Source of the DNA: Domibacillus indicus
GTDB lineage: Bacteria; Bacillota; Bacilli; Bacillales; Domibacillaceae
Assembly (NCBI RefSeq): GCF_023715895.1
Contig: NZ_JAMBOO010000004.1
Span: 62,001 to 126,000, forward strand
Length of the DNA: 64,000 nucleotides
Direction: 5' to 3'
Shown in pieces: positions 25,227-33,248 of the stretch; positions within the stretch are counted from its first letter, which is position 1, and each line of letters starts with the position of its first letter. A model generated the notes under the pieces. The model was given only the letters and a program-made list of their open reading frames with translations, did not search any database and had not been told where the DNA came from. Both the position numbers and the translations under genes were made by a program.

Positions 25227-25242
25227 GTTAGTTAAGCTGACA
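25226..25242. promoter_or_regulatory. TnrA/GlnR box 2 (perfect consensus)
   Basis: TGTTAGTTAAGCTGACA fits TGTNAN7TNACA at every defined position. It overlaps the end of the -10 box and the presumed start of transcription of nasB, a place more typical of GlnR-type repression than of TnrA activation. Confidence 0.75.
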
Positions 25243-25265
25243 CGAAATAAAAAGGAGTGATCGCT

Positions 25266-25394
25266 ATGAAAATCAAAACGGTTATACTGGCACGGACAAC
25301 GAATAGGAGCGCCCGCAAAGAGCCAGCCAAATCAATGCGTATACCGTTTACGGGGAACGAAGCGGACGAGAACCCGGCCTTCAAAGCGGACTAA
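25266..25394 (+). CDS. Small ORF (42 codons) leading the nasBC operon
   Basis: This small frame codes for a basic-then-acidic 42-residue peptide beginning MKIKTVILARTTNRSARKEP. It has no membrane segment or signal peptide, and I recognise no family. The ATG follows a very good ribosome site (AAAAGGAG, 8 bases), and the stop is 22 bases before nasB, whose own ribosome site (GGGAGGGG) follows. It may be a small protein of the nitrate operon or a regulatory leader peptide. Its existence rests mainly on the ribosome site and position. Confidence 0.5.
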   Translation: MKIKTVILARTTNRSARKEPAKSMRIPFTGNEADENPAFKAD

Positions 25395-25416
25395 AAAGAA
25401 GGGAGGGGACTTTTCT

Positions 25417-27681
25417 ATGAATAAACGAAAACTGGTTGTAATCGGAAATGGAATGGCGGGTGTCCGTGCAGTTGAAGAAATCTTAAAGATTCAGCCGAAT
25501 GAATTTGAGATTACGATATTTGGGAAAGAGCCGCATCCAAACTATAATCGGATTTTACTGTCTAAAGTCCTTCAAGGCGATACAACGGTTGAAAGCATTA
25601 CCTTAAATGACTGGGCATGGTATGAAGAAAACGGCATTACTCTTTATACGGGAGAGCCGGTTGTTCAAATTCACACAAGCGAAAAATATGTGGTGACCTC
25701 TAAAGAACGCATCGTATCCTATGATGAATTGATAATTGCCACAGGTTCACTGCCATTTATGCTGCCGCTTCCAGGTGCAAAAAAAGAAGGCGTGACGGCT
25801 TTCCGGGACATATACGATTGCGAGAAAATGGTCGAAGCATCCAAAAAACACGAAAAAGCCATTGTGATCGGCGGTGGGCTGCTTGGACTGGAAGCAGCCC
25901 GTGGTCTTCTTAATTTAGGAATGAAAGTCGATGTTGTCCATATCGGGGAGTACATTATGGACCGGCAGCTTGACCCTGTCGCGGCTCGCATGCTCCAACG
26001 GGAATTAGAGGCACAAGGAATGAATTTTCTGCTGCAACAAAATTCAGCAGAAATTACCGGCCATAAACGGGTAAAAGGCCTTCGCTTCTCAGATGGAAGC
26101 TGGCGTGAAGCGGATTTGGTCGTCATGGCGGTTGGGGTCCGCCCGAATACACAAGTGGCTGCCGGCACAGACATCGAAGTAAACCGGGCTATTGTCGTAG
26201 ACGACTATATGCGCACAAGCGTCCCACATGTATACGCAGTTGGAGAATGTGCAGAGCATCGGGGCTTTGTTTACGGCCTTGTCGCGCCTTTGTATGAACA
26301 GGGAAAAGCATTGGCAGCCGCTTTGTGCAAAGAGGAGCATCCAGGCTATCAAGGCTCGGTGCTGTCTACTCAATTGAAAGTGTCTGGCGTGGACGTTTTT
26401 TCAGCGGGAGAATTTATGGACAGTAATGACACGCAGTCCATGCAATGGATAGATGGAATAAACAACACATACAAGAAAATCGTCGTAAGAGATGGCAAAA
26501 TCGCAGGTGCCGTGCTATTTGGCGACATTACTGAAGGCGCCAAGCTGTTCGGGATGATTCAAAAGAAAGAACATTATGCCGTCCTGGAAAAAGAAATGGC
26601 CCAGGGCAGCGGCAGCAAAGATGAACGCATTGCTTCTATGGCGGATCATGACACAGTGTGCGCGTGCAATGGTGTATCGAAAGGAGCCATTGTGAAAGCT
26701 GTTTGCGAGCAGGCGCTCGAAAGCGTGGAGGATGTGAAGGCCTGCACGAAAGCTTCAAGCTCCTGCGGCGGCTGTCGCCCGGTAATAGCGGATATTTTGG
26801 ACTTTATTAAAAGAAATGGAGTCGAAGGGGAAGCAGAAAAAGCATCGATCTGCGCTTGTACAGACGCGGATCACGGAGATATCATACAGGCGGTTCAAGC
26901 TCATCCAAATGAAGGGATGGCGCAGGTGATGCACCGGCTTGGATGGAGAACAGAAGGCTGCGCAGTATGCCGGCCGGCTCTTTACTATTACATGGGTGTG
27001 CACAGCAGCTGCGTGCCGGATATTTTAGAAGAACAGACAGCGGACGGTACGTACATGGCCGCTCCGCGCATGTACGGCGGTATAACAGGAGCAGACCAGC
27101 TTCGAACGATTGCGGATGTGGTGGAAAAGTACAGCATTCCACTCGTCAAGCTGGCAGCTGGACCCCGAATGGAGCTGTATGGCATTAAAGAAGAGAAAAT
27201 TTCTGAGGTGAGAGCAGCTCTTTCTGCTTCCATGCCTTCCTATGGCGCATCTCTTCGCGCTGTCGGTACATGTGCCGGCATCCGATATGCAAAATATGCT
27301 TTTCACGACTCGCTGGCTCTTGGCAGGAAGCTGGAAGAACGGCTGGAATCATTCGTTTTCCCGGCAGAGGTAACAGTCGCCGTTTCCTCAAGTCTTGAGG
27401 ATGAAGCGGGATCACTCGGGGAAAATGTCGGCTTGATCGGGGCACCGGGCGGCTGGGAATTGTACGTGTCGGGTGAGCGGCTTTACGCATCAATGAAGCC
27501 AGAGGATGCTGTCTGGATGACAGAAGCGCTGCTTGCTTATTATCGTCTATCCGCTTTTTATGGAGAAAAGATGGACCGCTGGGCCGGGCGGCTTGGCTTA
27601 ACGTCGATTCGAGAAGAAGTATTAAAAAGAAAACGACAAGGGATATCCATTCAAAATCAACAGGCAGCCGCTGCCTTGTAA
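25417..27681 (+). CDS. nasB: Assimilatory nitrate reductase electron-transfer subunit (NasB)
   Basis: The 754-residue flavoprotein has four parts: an N-terminal FAD/NAD(P)H pyridine-nucleotide-disulfide oxidoreductase domain (GNGMAGVRAVEE at residue 10; second nucleotide motif GGGLLGLEAARG near 150), then two BFD-like [2Fe-2S] domains (CACNGV...CGGC near 410-450 and CACTDA...CAVC near 475-530), and a C-terminal nitrite/sulfite-reductase-like domain. In that last domain the siroheme/4Fe-4S cysteines are not complete: one Cys is in VGTCAGIRY, but the CPRNC-type motif is replaced by SSSLEDEAGS. It is therefore NasB, passing electrons from NAD(P)H to NasC, not a nitrite reductase. Length is close to B. 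subtilis NasB (about 770). Confidence 0.92.
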   Translation: MNKRKLVVIGNGMAGVRAVEEILKIQPNEFEITIFGKEPHPNYNRILLSKVLQGDTTVESITLNDWAWYEENGITLYTGEPVVQIHTSEKYVVTSKERIVSYDELIIATGSLPFMLPLPGAKKEGVTAFRDIYDCEKMVEASKKHEKAIVIGGGLLGLEAARGLLNLGMKVDVVHIGEYIMDRQLDPVAARMLQRELEAQGMNFLLQQNSAEITGHKRVKGLRFSDGSWREADLVVMAVGVRPNTQVAAGTDIEVNRAIVVDDYMRTSVPHVYAVGECAEHRGFVYGLVAPLYEQGKALAAALCKEEHPGYQGSVLSTQLKVSGVDVFSAGEFMDSNDTQSMQWIDGINNTYKKIVVRDGKIAGAVLFGDITEGAKLFGMIQKKEHYAVLEKEMAQGSGSKDERIASMADHDTVCACNGVSKGAIVKAVCEQALESVEDVKACTKASSSCGGCRPVIADILDFIKRNGVEGEAEKASICACTDADHGDIIQAVQAHPNEGMAQVMHRLGWRTEGCAVCRPALYYYMGVHSSCVPDILEEQTADGTYMAAPRMYGGITGADQLRTIADVVEKYSIPLVKLAAGPRMELYGIKEEKISEVRAALSASMPSYGASLRAVGTCAGIRYAKYAFHDSLALGRKLEERLESFVFPAEVTVAVSSSLEDEAGSLGENVGLIGAPGGWELYVSGERLYASMKPEDAVWMTEALLAYYRLSAFYGEKMDRWAGRLGLTSIREEVLKRKRQGISIQNQQAAAAL

Positions 27682-27694
27682 AGTAGGTGAAAAA

Positions 27695-29794
27695 ATGGAA
27701 ACAGCCGTAAAAACAGTGATGGAAACACAGTGCCCTTTTTGCAGTGTTCAATGTAAAATGACGGTTACAGAGACAGAAGAGCAGGGACATACAACCTATC
27801 ACGTGGCGCCCAAGCAAAATGCAGCCTCAGAGGGCCGTCTTTGTATTAAAGGAATGAACGCTTATCAGCATGCGCTGACCGGCGAGAGAATCACAGAACC
27901 TTTAATGAAAAAAAACGGTGAATTTGTACCCGTTTCATGGGAGGAAGCGTACAAGCAAATTGCCGAGCGGTTTACCGCTCTGCAGCATCAATTTGGCAGG
28001 GATACGATCGGGGTGTATGGAGGCGGCTCGCTTACAAATGAAACGTCCTATACACTCGGTAAGTTTGCGCGCGTGGCCCTGCAAACAAAGTACATTGATT
28101 ACAATGGGCGGTTTTGCATGTCTGCGGCTGCTGCGGCCGGCAATAAAGCATTTGGCATTGACCGGGGATTAACAAATCCGCTTTCGGAAGTAAGAGAATC
28201 AGACTGTTTAATTCTCGCAGGAACCAACATTGCCGAATGCCAGCCGACACTAATGCCGTACTTTAGAGATGCAAAAGAAAATGGCACTTTTATCCTTGTA
28301 ATCGACCCGCGCAGCACGGCTACAGCAGAGATGGCCGATATGCACCTGAAAGTCAAGCCGGGTACGGATGCGGCGCTTGCCAATGGACTGCTGAAAGTGA
28401 TTATAGATAACGGGTATATCGACAAAGCATTTCTGGCTGCACGCACTACAGGATTTGAAGAAATAAAAGCACATATCGATTCATGTAAAATCGAAGAGAT
28501 CGCCGCCTTAACAGGTGTGCCCCAAGAAGATATCGAACGAGCAGGGCGGAAATTTGGGCAGGCGGCATCGGGAATGATTTTAACTGCCCGTGGTGTAGAG
28601 CAGCAAACAGACGGATCGCTGGCTGTAAGGAATTTTATTAATCTATTGCTTACCACAGGTAAAATCGGCAAGAGAGGAAGCGGCTACGGAGCAGTGACAG
28701 GTCAGGCGAACGGACAGGGCGGACGCGAGCATGGCCAAAAAGCAGACCAGCTGCCAGGATACCGGTCGATTGAAAATGAGGAGCATCGCGCGTACATCGC
28801 GAAAATATGGGGCGTTGACGCGGAGAGTCTTCCAGGTAAAGGTGTATCTGCATACGAAATGATGGAAAAAGTGCATGCGCAGGAAATCCGGGGGCTGTTT
28901 TTAATGGGATCCAACCCGATCGTTTCCAACCCCAATGCAAACTTCGTAGAAGAAGGTCTGCGGAAGCTGGATTTTCTTGTTGTGGCCGATATGCTTTTTT
29001 CGGAGACGGCCCAGCTGGCTGATGTTATTTTGCCTGCGGCGGCTTACTTGGAAAATACCGGAACGTTAACGAATCTGGAAGGCCGCGTGTTGCTTCGGGA
29101 AGCAGCCCGGCCGGCACCGGGTCTTGCAAAACAGGATTGGGAGATTTTATCTGACATTGCTGCTTCTTTAGGAAAAGCCGCTCATTTTTCGTATACAGAT
29201 GCCGAAGGGATTTTTGAAGAGCTTCGTCTGGCAAGCAAGGGCGGCATTGCGGATTATTATGGAATTACGTACGACCGGCTTCGGAAAGAAGAAGGGGTTT
29301 ATTGGCCTTGTCCTTCCCCGGAGCATCCAGGTGAGGCCCGTTTGTTCGAAGCATCGTTTCCTCGTCCGGATGGAAGAGCCGCCATGGTGCCGGTGCCGAA
29401 TGAGTTTCCGAAAGAACAGGCGGGAGGAGACTATCCCCTTTATTTAACGACCGGCCGGGTACTGGGGCACTATTTAACGGGTGTGCAGACACATCAAAGC
29501 CCGACGCTTGAAGCCCAGCAGTTTGAGTCCTTCGTGGAGATTCACCCGAAAACAGCAAGGCGTTTGAAGATAAAAGATGATTCGCTTGTAAAGGTGCGGT
29601 CCCGCCGGGGGGAAGTCGTTGTTCGCAGCAAGCTGACCGCATCCATTCGTGAGGATACAATTTTCATGCCGATGCACTGGGACGGCATTCAAAACGTCAA
29701 TAAACTGACCAGTGAAGCCTTGGACCCGGCCTGTAAAATGCCCGGCTTCAAAGTTTGTGCCGCAATGGTAACACCCTTGTCCGCCCGGTATTAG
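27695..29794 (+). CDS. nasC: Assimilatory nitrate reductase catalytic subunit (NasC)
   Basis: This 699-residue molybdoenzyme reduces nitrate to nitrite in the cytoplasm. It has an N-terminal [4Fe-4S] motif (Cys13, Cys16, Cys20, Cys50: CPFCSVQC and GRLCIKG), the Mo-coordinating Cys141 in NGRFCMSAAAAAGN, and molybdopterin dinucleotide-binding stretches MGSNPIVSNPNANFVEEGL and YLTTGRVLGHYLTGVQTHQS, all as in prokaryotic NasA/NasC and NarB enzymes. The ATG is 13 bases after nasB with ribosome site AGGTG. It ends the operon: a strong terminator follows and no nitrite reductase (nasDE) gene is adjacent. Confidence 0.95.
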   Translation: METAVKTVMETQCPFCSVQCKMTVTETEEQGHTTYHVAPKQNAASEGRLCIKGMNAYQHALTGERITEPLMKKNGEFVPVSWEEAYKQIAERFTALQHQFGRDTIGVYGGGSLTNETSYTLGKFARVALQTKYIDYNGRFCMSAAAAAGNKAFGIDRGLTNPLSEVRESDCLILAGTNIAECQPTLMPYFRDAKENGTFILVIDPRSTATAEMADMHLKVKPGTDAALANGLLKVIIDNGYIDKAFLAARTTGFEEIKAHIDSCKIEEIAALTGVPQEDIERAGRKFGQAASGMILTARGVEQQTDGSLAVRNFINLLLTTGKIGKRGSGYGAVTGQANGQGGREHGQKADQLPGYRSIENEEHRAYIAKIWGVDAESLPGKGVSAYEMMEKVHAQEIRGLFLMGSNPIVSNPNANFVEEGLRKLDFLVVADMLFSETAQLADVILPAAAYLENTGTLTNLEGRVLLREAARPAPGLAKQDWEILSDIAASLGKAAHFSYTDAEGIFEELRLASKGGIADYYGITYDRLRKEEGVYWPCPSPEHPGEARLFEASFPRPDGRAAMVPVPNEFPKEQAGGDYPLYLTTGRVLGHYLTGVQTHQSPTLEAQQFESFVEIHPKTARRLKIKDDSLVKVRSRRGEVVVRSKLTASIREDTIFMPMHWDGIQNVNKLTSEALDPACKMPGFKVCAAMVTPLSARY

Positions 29795-29814
29795 AGGACG
29801 CTTGTCTGTACGTT

Positions 29815-29845
29815 AAAGCACTCACATTGCGTGAGTGCTTTTTTA
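29815..29845. terminator. Terminator between nasC and mobA
   Basis: AAAGCACTCAC and GTGAGTGCTTTTTT form an 11-bp stem with a 5-base loop and T6 tail. It lies between convergent genes. Confidence 0.88.
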
Positions 29846-30418
29846 GTTGTTTTCGTTATGTTTTTGGAAGTCAAGCTGTGTGTTAATGTTGATAAAGGAT
29901 GGTTCGTTCTCAAATGGAACGGTCTTGAATGGAATCTTGTGTAACAGCGCCATTAAACTTCTTCTTCCTTCACCGAGCGCTTCGTTCATATAAGGAAGGC
30001 AGCGTCTATGGTAAAGAGCGAGAAGCGGCTGCAGTTTTTCTCCTTCTGCCGGCACAACCGCGTTATAATCGGGGTGGCAGTGCAGGAGCAGCTGATCAAT
30101 AAAAGCTTCTCTTACAAACGGGATATCGGCAGAAAGCACAAAAAACCAATCCGGTTCCCTAAATTGTGAGATGGCGTGATGCAGGGCAAAAAGTGGTCCT
30201 TGATGAGGAGTGGGCTCCACGATCAGCTCAACGCCGGATAAATCAAACCTATCAGCAAGAAAGCGGTTTGTCGAAAGAATAATAGGATGCAGCCCGTTGG
30301 CGTTAAGGGCGTCTACGCTATGCTGGTAAAACGGCTTTTGTTTATACTGTTCAAACATTTTAGGGCGGCCGTATCGTGATGACTGGCCGCCGGCAAGTAC
30401 AATGCCGGCTGTTTTCAT
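29843..30418 (-). CDS. mobA: Molybdenum cofactor guanylyltransferase
   Basis: The 191-residue protein has the nucleotidyltransferase start MKTAGIVLAGGQSSRYGRPK, with the GTP-binding LAGGxSxRxGxxK motif, the acidic metal-binding pattern FFVLSADIPFV, and GEKLQPLLALYHR. MobA joins GMP to molybdopterin to form the bis-MGD cofactor needed by NasC and related reductases, whose gene is directly next door. The ATG at 30418 follows AGGAGTGA by 5 bases; the frame is open further upstream but lacks a ribosome site. It is divergent from mobB with only 42 bases between the start codons. Confidence 0.93.
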   Translation of the reverse strand: MKTAGIVLAGGQSSRYGRPKMFEQYKQKPFYQHSVDALNANGLHPIILSTNRFLADRFDLSGVELIVEPTPHQGPLFALHHAISQFREPDWFFVLSADIPFVREAFIDQLLLHCHPDYNAVVPAEGEKLQPLLALYHRRCLPYMNEALGEGRRSLMALLHKIPFKTVPFENEPSFININTQLDFQKHNENN

Positions 30419-30460
30419 CTTTATCACTCCTGGAGCTATTATAACGCGGAGGTTGTTGTC

Positions 30461-30955
30461 ATGGAAAATGTATTTCAAGTAGTGGGTTATCAAAACAGCG
30501 GCAAAACAACACTGATGGAAAAACTAATACAAGCGGCTGCAAAGCAGGGAGCGCGCGTTGCAGCGATTAAGCACCACGGGCACGGGGGCGCGCCGGACGG
30601 GCAAAAAGACAGCGACAGACACCGGCAGGCCGGCGCCGTTCTAGCTGGTGTAGAAGGAGACGGGATTCTGCAGGTATCCATTACGCGGGATCAGTGGGCG
30701 CTTGGGGACATCCTCGCTTTGTACCGATCCTTTTCAGTGGACTGCATCTTTGTGGAAGGATACAAACAGGAAGCATACCCAAAAGCAGTTTTAATTCGCA
30801 CACCGGAGGACTTGCCGCTTTTAAAGCTTCAAAATATTCAATGTGCGATCAGCTGGATTGATCTGCCTCAAGAGGATGCCGCTTATCCTGTGTTTCAGCT
30901 TGAGGAGGAACAACAGTATACGGCATTTATTCTTCAAAAAGCCGGACTTTTATAA
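30461..30955 (+). CDS. mobB: Molybdopterin-guanine dinucleotide biosynthesis adaptor protein MobB
   Basis: This 164-residue P-loop GTPase has Walker A GYQNSGKTT at residues 9-17, KHHGHGG (typical of MobB) near 37 and DRHRQAGA near 51. MobB helps MobA by providing GTP, and is not essential in other bacteria. ATG is 9 bases after GGAGG. The gene is divergent from mobA and is followed after 11 bases by the end of a leftward gene. A short AAAAGCCGG/CCGGCTTTT hairpin at 30938-30966 may end both transcripts. Confidence 0.92.
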   Translation: MENVFQVVGYQNSGKTTLMEKLIQAAAKQGARVAAIKHHGHGGAPDGQKDSDRHRQAGAVLAGVEGDGILQVSITRDQWALGDILALYRSFSVDCIFVEGYKQEAYPKAVLIRTPEDLPLLKLQNIQCAISWIDLPQEDAAYPVFQLEEEQQYTAFILQKAGLL

Positions 30956-30968
30956 AAAGCCGGCTTTT
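30938..30968. terminator. Short terminator-like hairpin between mobB and the leftward gene
   Basis: AAAAAGCCGG (30938-30947) and CCGGCTTTT (30960-30968) flank a 12-base loop. It overlaps the mobB stop region and the last codons of the convergent gene; the T run is short. Confidence 0.6.
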
Positions 30969-31962
30969 ACTCAGGTAATTCGATCTCCTGCTTGTTTGAG
31001 CCGTTACCATCCATTTTAAATAAATGATAATCCGCCTCTCCATTTCCAAAGTTAGGATCTGTCATAAAGTAAATGGTTTCGCCGGAAGGATGAAAAACAG
31101 GAGATCCCGCGTACGTGCCGAAAGATGTCAGCGCCTGTCTTTGTTTGGGCTGATTGTTGTAGCGGAACAGCTCATATTCAAAAATACCGGTGGTTTCTTC
31201 GTTTGCTACAGCTTGATAAACCATATCGCCGTTTTGTTCATGGAAAGCATAACCGGTCACTTCAAGGTGTGTTGCAGGCTTTGTATATGGCTTCAGAACG
31301 GATTTTCCATCAAGTGAAACTGTGTAAACAGATGCTTTGCCTTGAAACATGTCTACGGATTCATCCTGCATCAGTATAAAAGCCGATGTTCCGTCTGAAC
31401 GGACATGAAGGCTGCTCATGCTGTATGAGTTCAATGCAGTCAGCCGTTTTTTCTTTCCGTCAGCCAAGTTGTACCGAAAAATGTCCAAATTGGCTCTTTC
31501 ACTGGCTAAGCCAATATAGTAAAGGCTGGTTCCATCTTTGGAGAACTGGAGACTTGAAGCAGCCTGGTTTCCTTCCAATAAAAGTTCTCTTCTGCCGCTG
31601 GAAAGATTCAGTATATACACCTCGGTTCTAATGTTCCCCGTTTCAATCACATCGCCTTCACGAATGGAAATAAATGCAACAGCTGACCCGTCGGGTGACA
31701 CGTCTATATCCGTGATCAGCCGGTCGGCTGGCAAGCTTGTGATTTCCTCATCTTTCTGGGTGTTTTCTGAAAAGCTTCGCAAGGAAGGAATACCGTTTAT
31801 ATGTTTCACATAAAATATATTTTCAGCAGGTGAAAGATCAAACACATCCGTCAAGCCGTTCTGTTTCTCGTCATCTGTTTTTTGAAAAGCCACGCCAGCC
31901 GAAATTAAGGCGGCCCAGGCTGTGAAAAAAACACCTAACACCCATCCTGTTTTTCTTTTCAA
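30967..31962 (-). CDS. Membrane-anchored TolB-like beta-propeller protein
   Basis: From TTG 31962 (GAAGGCGATGGA just upstream) the product has 331 residues: a short basic N-terminus, one membrane segment (GWVLGVFFTAWAALISAGVAF), then an extracellular domain of WD40/TolB-like repeats. Examples are ITDIDVSPDGSAVAFISIREG, ASSLQFSKDGTSLYYIG, MSSLHVRSDGTSAFILMQ and GSPVFHPSGETIYFMTD, each with the S-x-D-G turn. The enzyme or binding role is unknown. The frame is open upstream into the neighbouring gene but lacks a good ribosome site there. It probably forms an operon with the following membrane protein gene. Confidence 0.75.
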   Translation of the reverse strand: MKRKTGWVLGVFFTAWAALISAGVAFQKTDDEKQNGLTDVFDLSPAENIFYVKHINGIPSLRSFSENTQKDEEITSLPADRLITDIDVSPDGSAVAFISIREGDVIETGNIRTEVYILNLSSGRRELLLEGNQAASSLQFSKDGTSLYYIGLASERANLDIFRYNLADGKKKRLTALNSYSMSSLHVRSDGTSAFILMQDESVDMFQGKASVYTVSLDGKSVLKPYTKPATHLEVTGYAFHEQNGDMVYQAVANEETTGIFEYELFRYNNQPKQRQALTSFGTYAGSPVFHPSGETIYFMTDPNFGNGEADYHLFKMDGNGSNKQEIELPE

Positions 31963-32045
31963 TCCATCGCCTTCTTTCTGGGGAAATAACCGGGAAACAA
32001 AAGCGGTCATTGAGCTGTACATGAAAGGCGGCCAACGGAAAGCCG

Positions 32046-32591
32046 TCAGCCAATCTGTGAACCTTTCTTTTTTTCCCAAGCAGACAGCCGTATTTTATAA
32101 AGCATAGCCCAGAGCAGAAAAGGAATAAGAAACAAGATAAGGAAAATGGAGGTACCTTCCATAATCCAAAAGCTGAATGCAACAAAAAGTGTGACCGCGC
32201 CGACCAAAAGCCCTGCTGTAATATAAAAAGCATGGATTCGCTTTAATTCCTTTTCCTTTCTTCCAGTTACATTCAACCGATATAAAAGAAAAATGCCAAA
32301 CCCAATAAAGATCCAAACGAGGATTGACAGGGCAAGCCTGCTGAAATGGTCCAAAAAAAGCAAAGAAAACCACCCATAAAGAAACAAAATGATCTGCATA
32401 ATCAGTAAAGCATTCACTCGTTTCCTCCTTGGATCTGTAAGCAGAAAGGAAACAGCACTTAAAAATGAAAGGGTCATCCAATAAAAAAGAGCTTCACCAT
32501 TCCATAGGAGAATAGCTGTATACAGGACAGCTGTTAAAAGTGCAGAGGACAAGCCAAAGAAAACCGTCGTTTTCACAGGGAAGGCATTCAT
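32046..32591 (-). CDS. Hypothetical multi-pass membrane protein
   Basis: This 181-residue protein has five to six hydrophobic helices and no recognised motif: TTVFFGLSSALLTAVLYTAILL, LFYWMTLSFLSAVSFLL, LLIMQIILFLYGWFSLLFL, ALSILVWIFIGFGIFLLY, then two more after a basic loop. ATG at 32591 follows AAAGGGG by 6 bases. It lies 83 bases upstream of the leftward beta-propeller gene, so the two may be co-transcribed. No function can be assigned; signal transport or sensing are both possible. Confidence 0.65.
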   Translation of the reverse strand: MNAFPVKTTVFFGLSSALLTAVLYTAILLWNGEALFYWMTLSFLSAVSFLLTDPRRKRVNALLIMQIILFLYGWFSLLFLDHFSRLALSILVWIFIGFGIFLLYRLNVTGRKEKELKRIHAFYITAGLLVGAVTLFVAFSFWIMEGTSIFLILFLIPFLLWAMLYKIRLSAWEKKKGSQIG

Positions 32592-32740
32592 AAGTACCCC
32601 TTTCACCAATCCTTATATTTCCATAAATAAGTATATATCCAAATGTTTCCTTATGCAAATTCTTACAAATGTTCTATTTAAAGCAGAGAATAAAGTACTT
32701 CTTTTCGGGATATCCTCTTGTTAAAAAGGAGATGGATGAA

Positions 32741-33211
32741 ATGTGGAAATGGATCATTGCGGTTACTCTGCTGGCAGGCTGTATGGCAGATGAAGAACCA
32801 GAAGAAATGTCAGCACCCATGAATGAAGCGCAGGACGCTGCTCAAAACCCAACAGGTCAGCTTCGTGTTATGAAGAAAGAAGAAACGGGCCAGTACCTGG
32901 CAGATTCGGCCGGTATGACACTTTACTTTTCCATAGAGGATAAAGAAGGCGTTTCTAATTGCACAAATCATTGTTTGGAAGAATGGCCGCCTTTTTATCT
33001 TGGATCGAGTAAAGTGCCGGAAGGGTTCAGCCCAAATGATTTTGGCGAGATTACACGTGAGGATACAGGGGAAAAGCAGTCCACGTACAAAGGATATCCG
33101 CTTTATTACTTTTCACGTGACCAAGTAGCCGGACAGACAAATGGGTATAGTGCAGACGACAAATGGTATACGGTCAATAACGCGATCGACCGTATGGCGC
33201 AGGCTAATTAA
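32741..33211 (+). CDS. Secreted lipoprotein with Yx[FWY]xxD repeats (COG4315 type)
   Basis: The 156-residue precursor begins MWKWIIAVTLLAGC, a lipoprotein signal with the lipid-anchored cysteine at residue 14. The mature part has two related repeats: LADSAGMTLYFSIEDKEGVSNCTNHCLEEWPPF and a second with KGYPLYYFSRDQVAGQTNG. Each has the Y-x-[FWY]-x-x-D motif of a widespread family of predicted lipoproteins of unknown function. Two cysteines and WPP match the family. The start is ATG 32741, 9 bases after AAGGAG; the ATG at 32732 sits on the ribosome site. A terminator overlaps the stop codon. Confidence 0.82.
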   Translation: MWKWIIAVTLLAGCMADEEPEEMSAPMNEAQDAAQNPTGQLRVMKKEETGQYLADSAGMTLYFSIEDKEGVSNCTNHCLEEWPPFYLGSSKVPEGFSPNDFGEITREDTGEKQSTYKGYPLYYFSRDQVAGQTNGYSADDKWYTVNNAIDRMAQAN

Positions 33212-33248
33212 AAAACGGCTGTCCTTTAACACTTGGACAGCCGTTTTT
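33211..33248. terminator. Bidirectional terminator after the lipoprotein gene
   Basis: AAAAACGGCTGTCC and GGACAGCCGTTTTT form a 14-bp stem with a 10-base loop and T5 on each strand. Confidence 0.88.
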
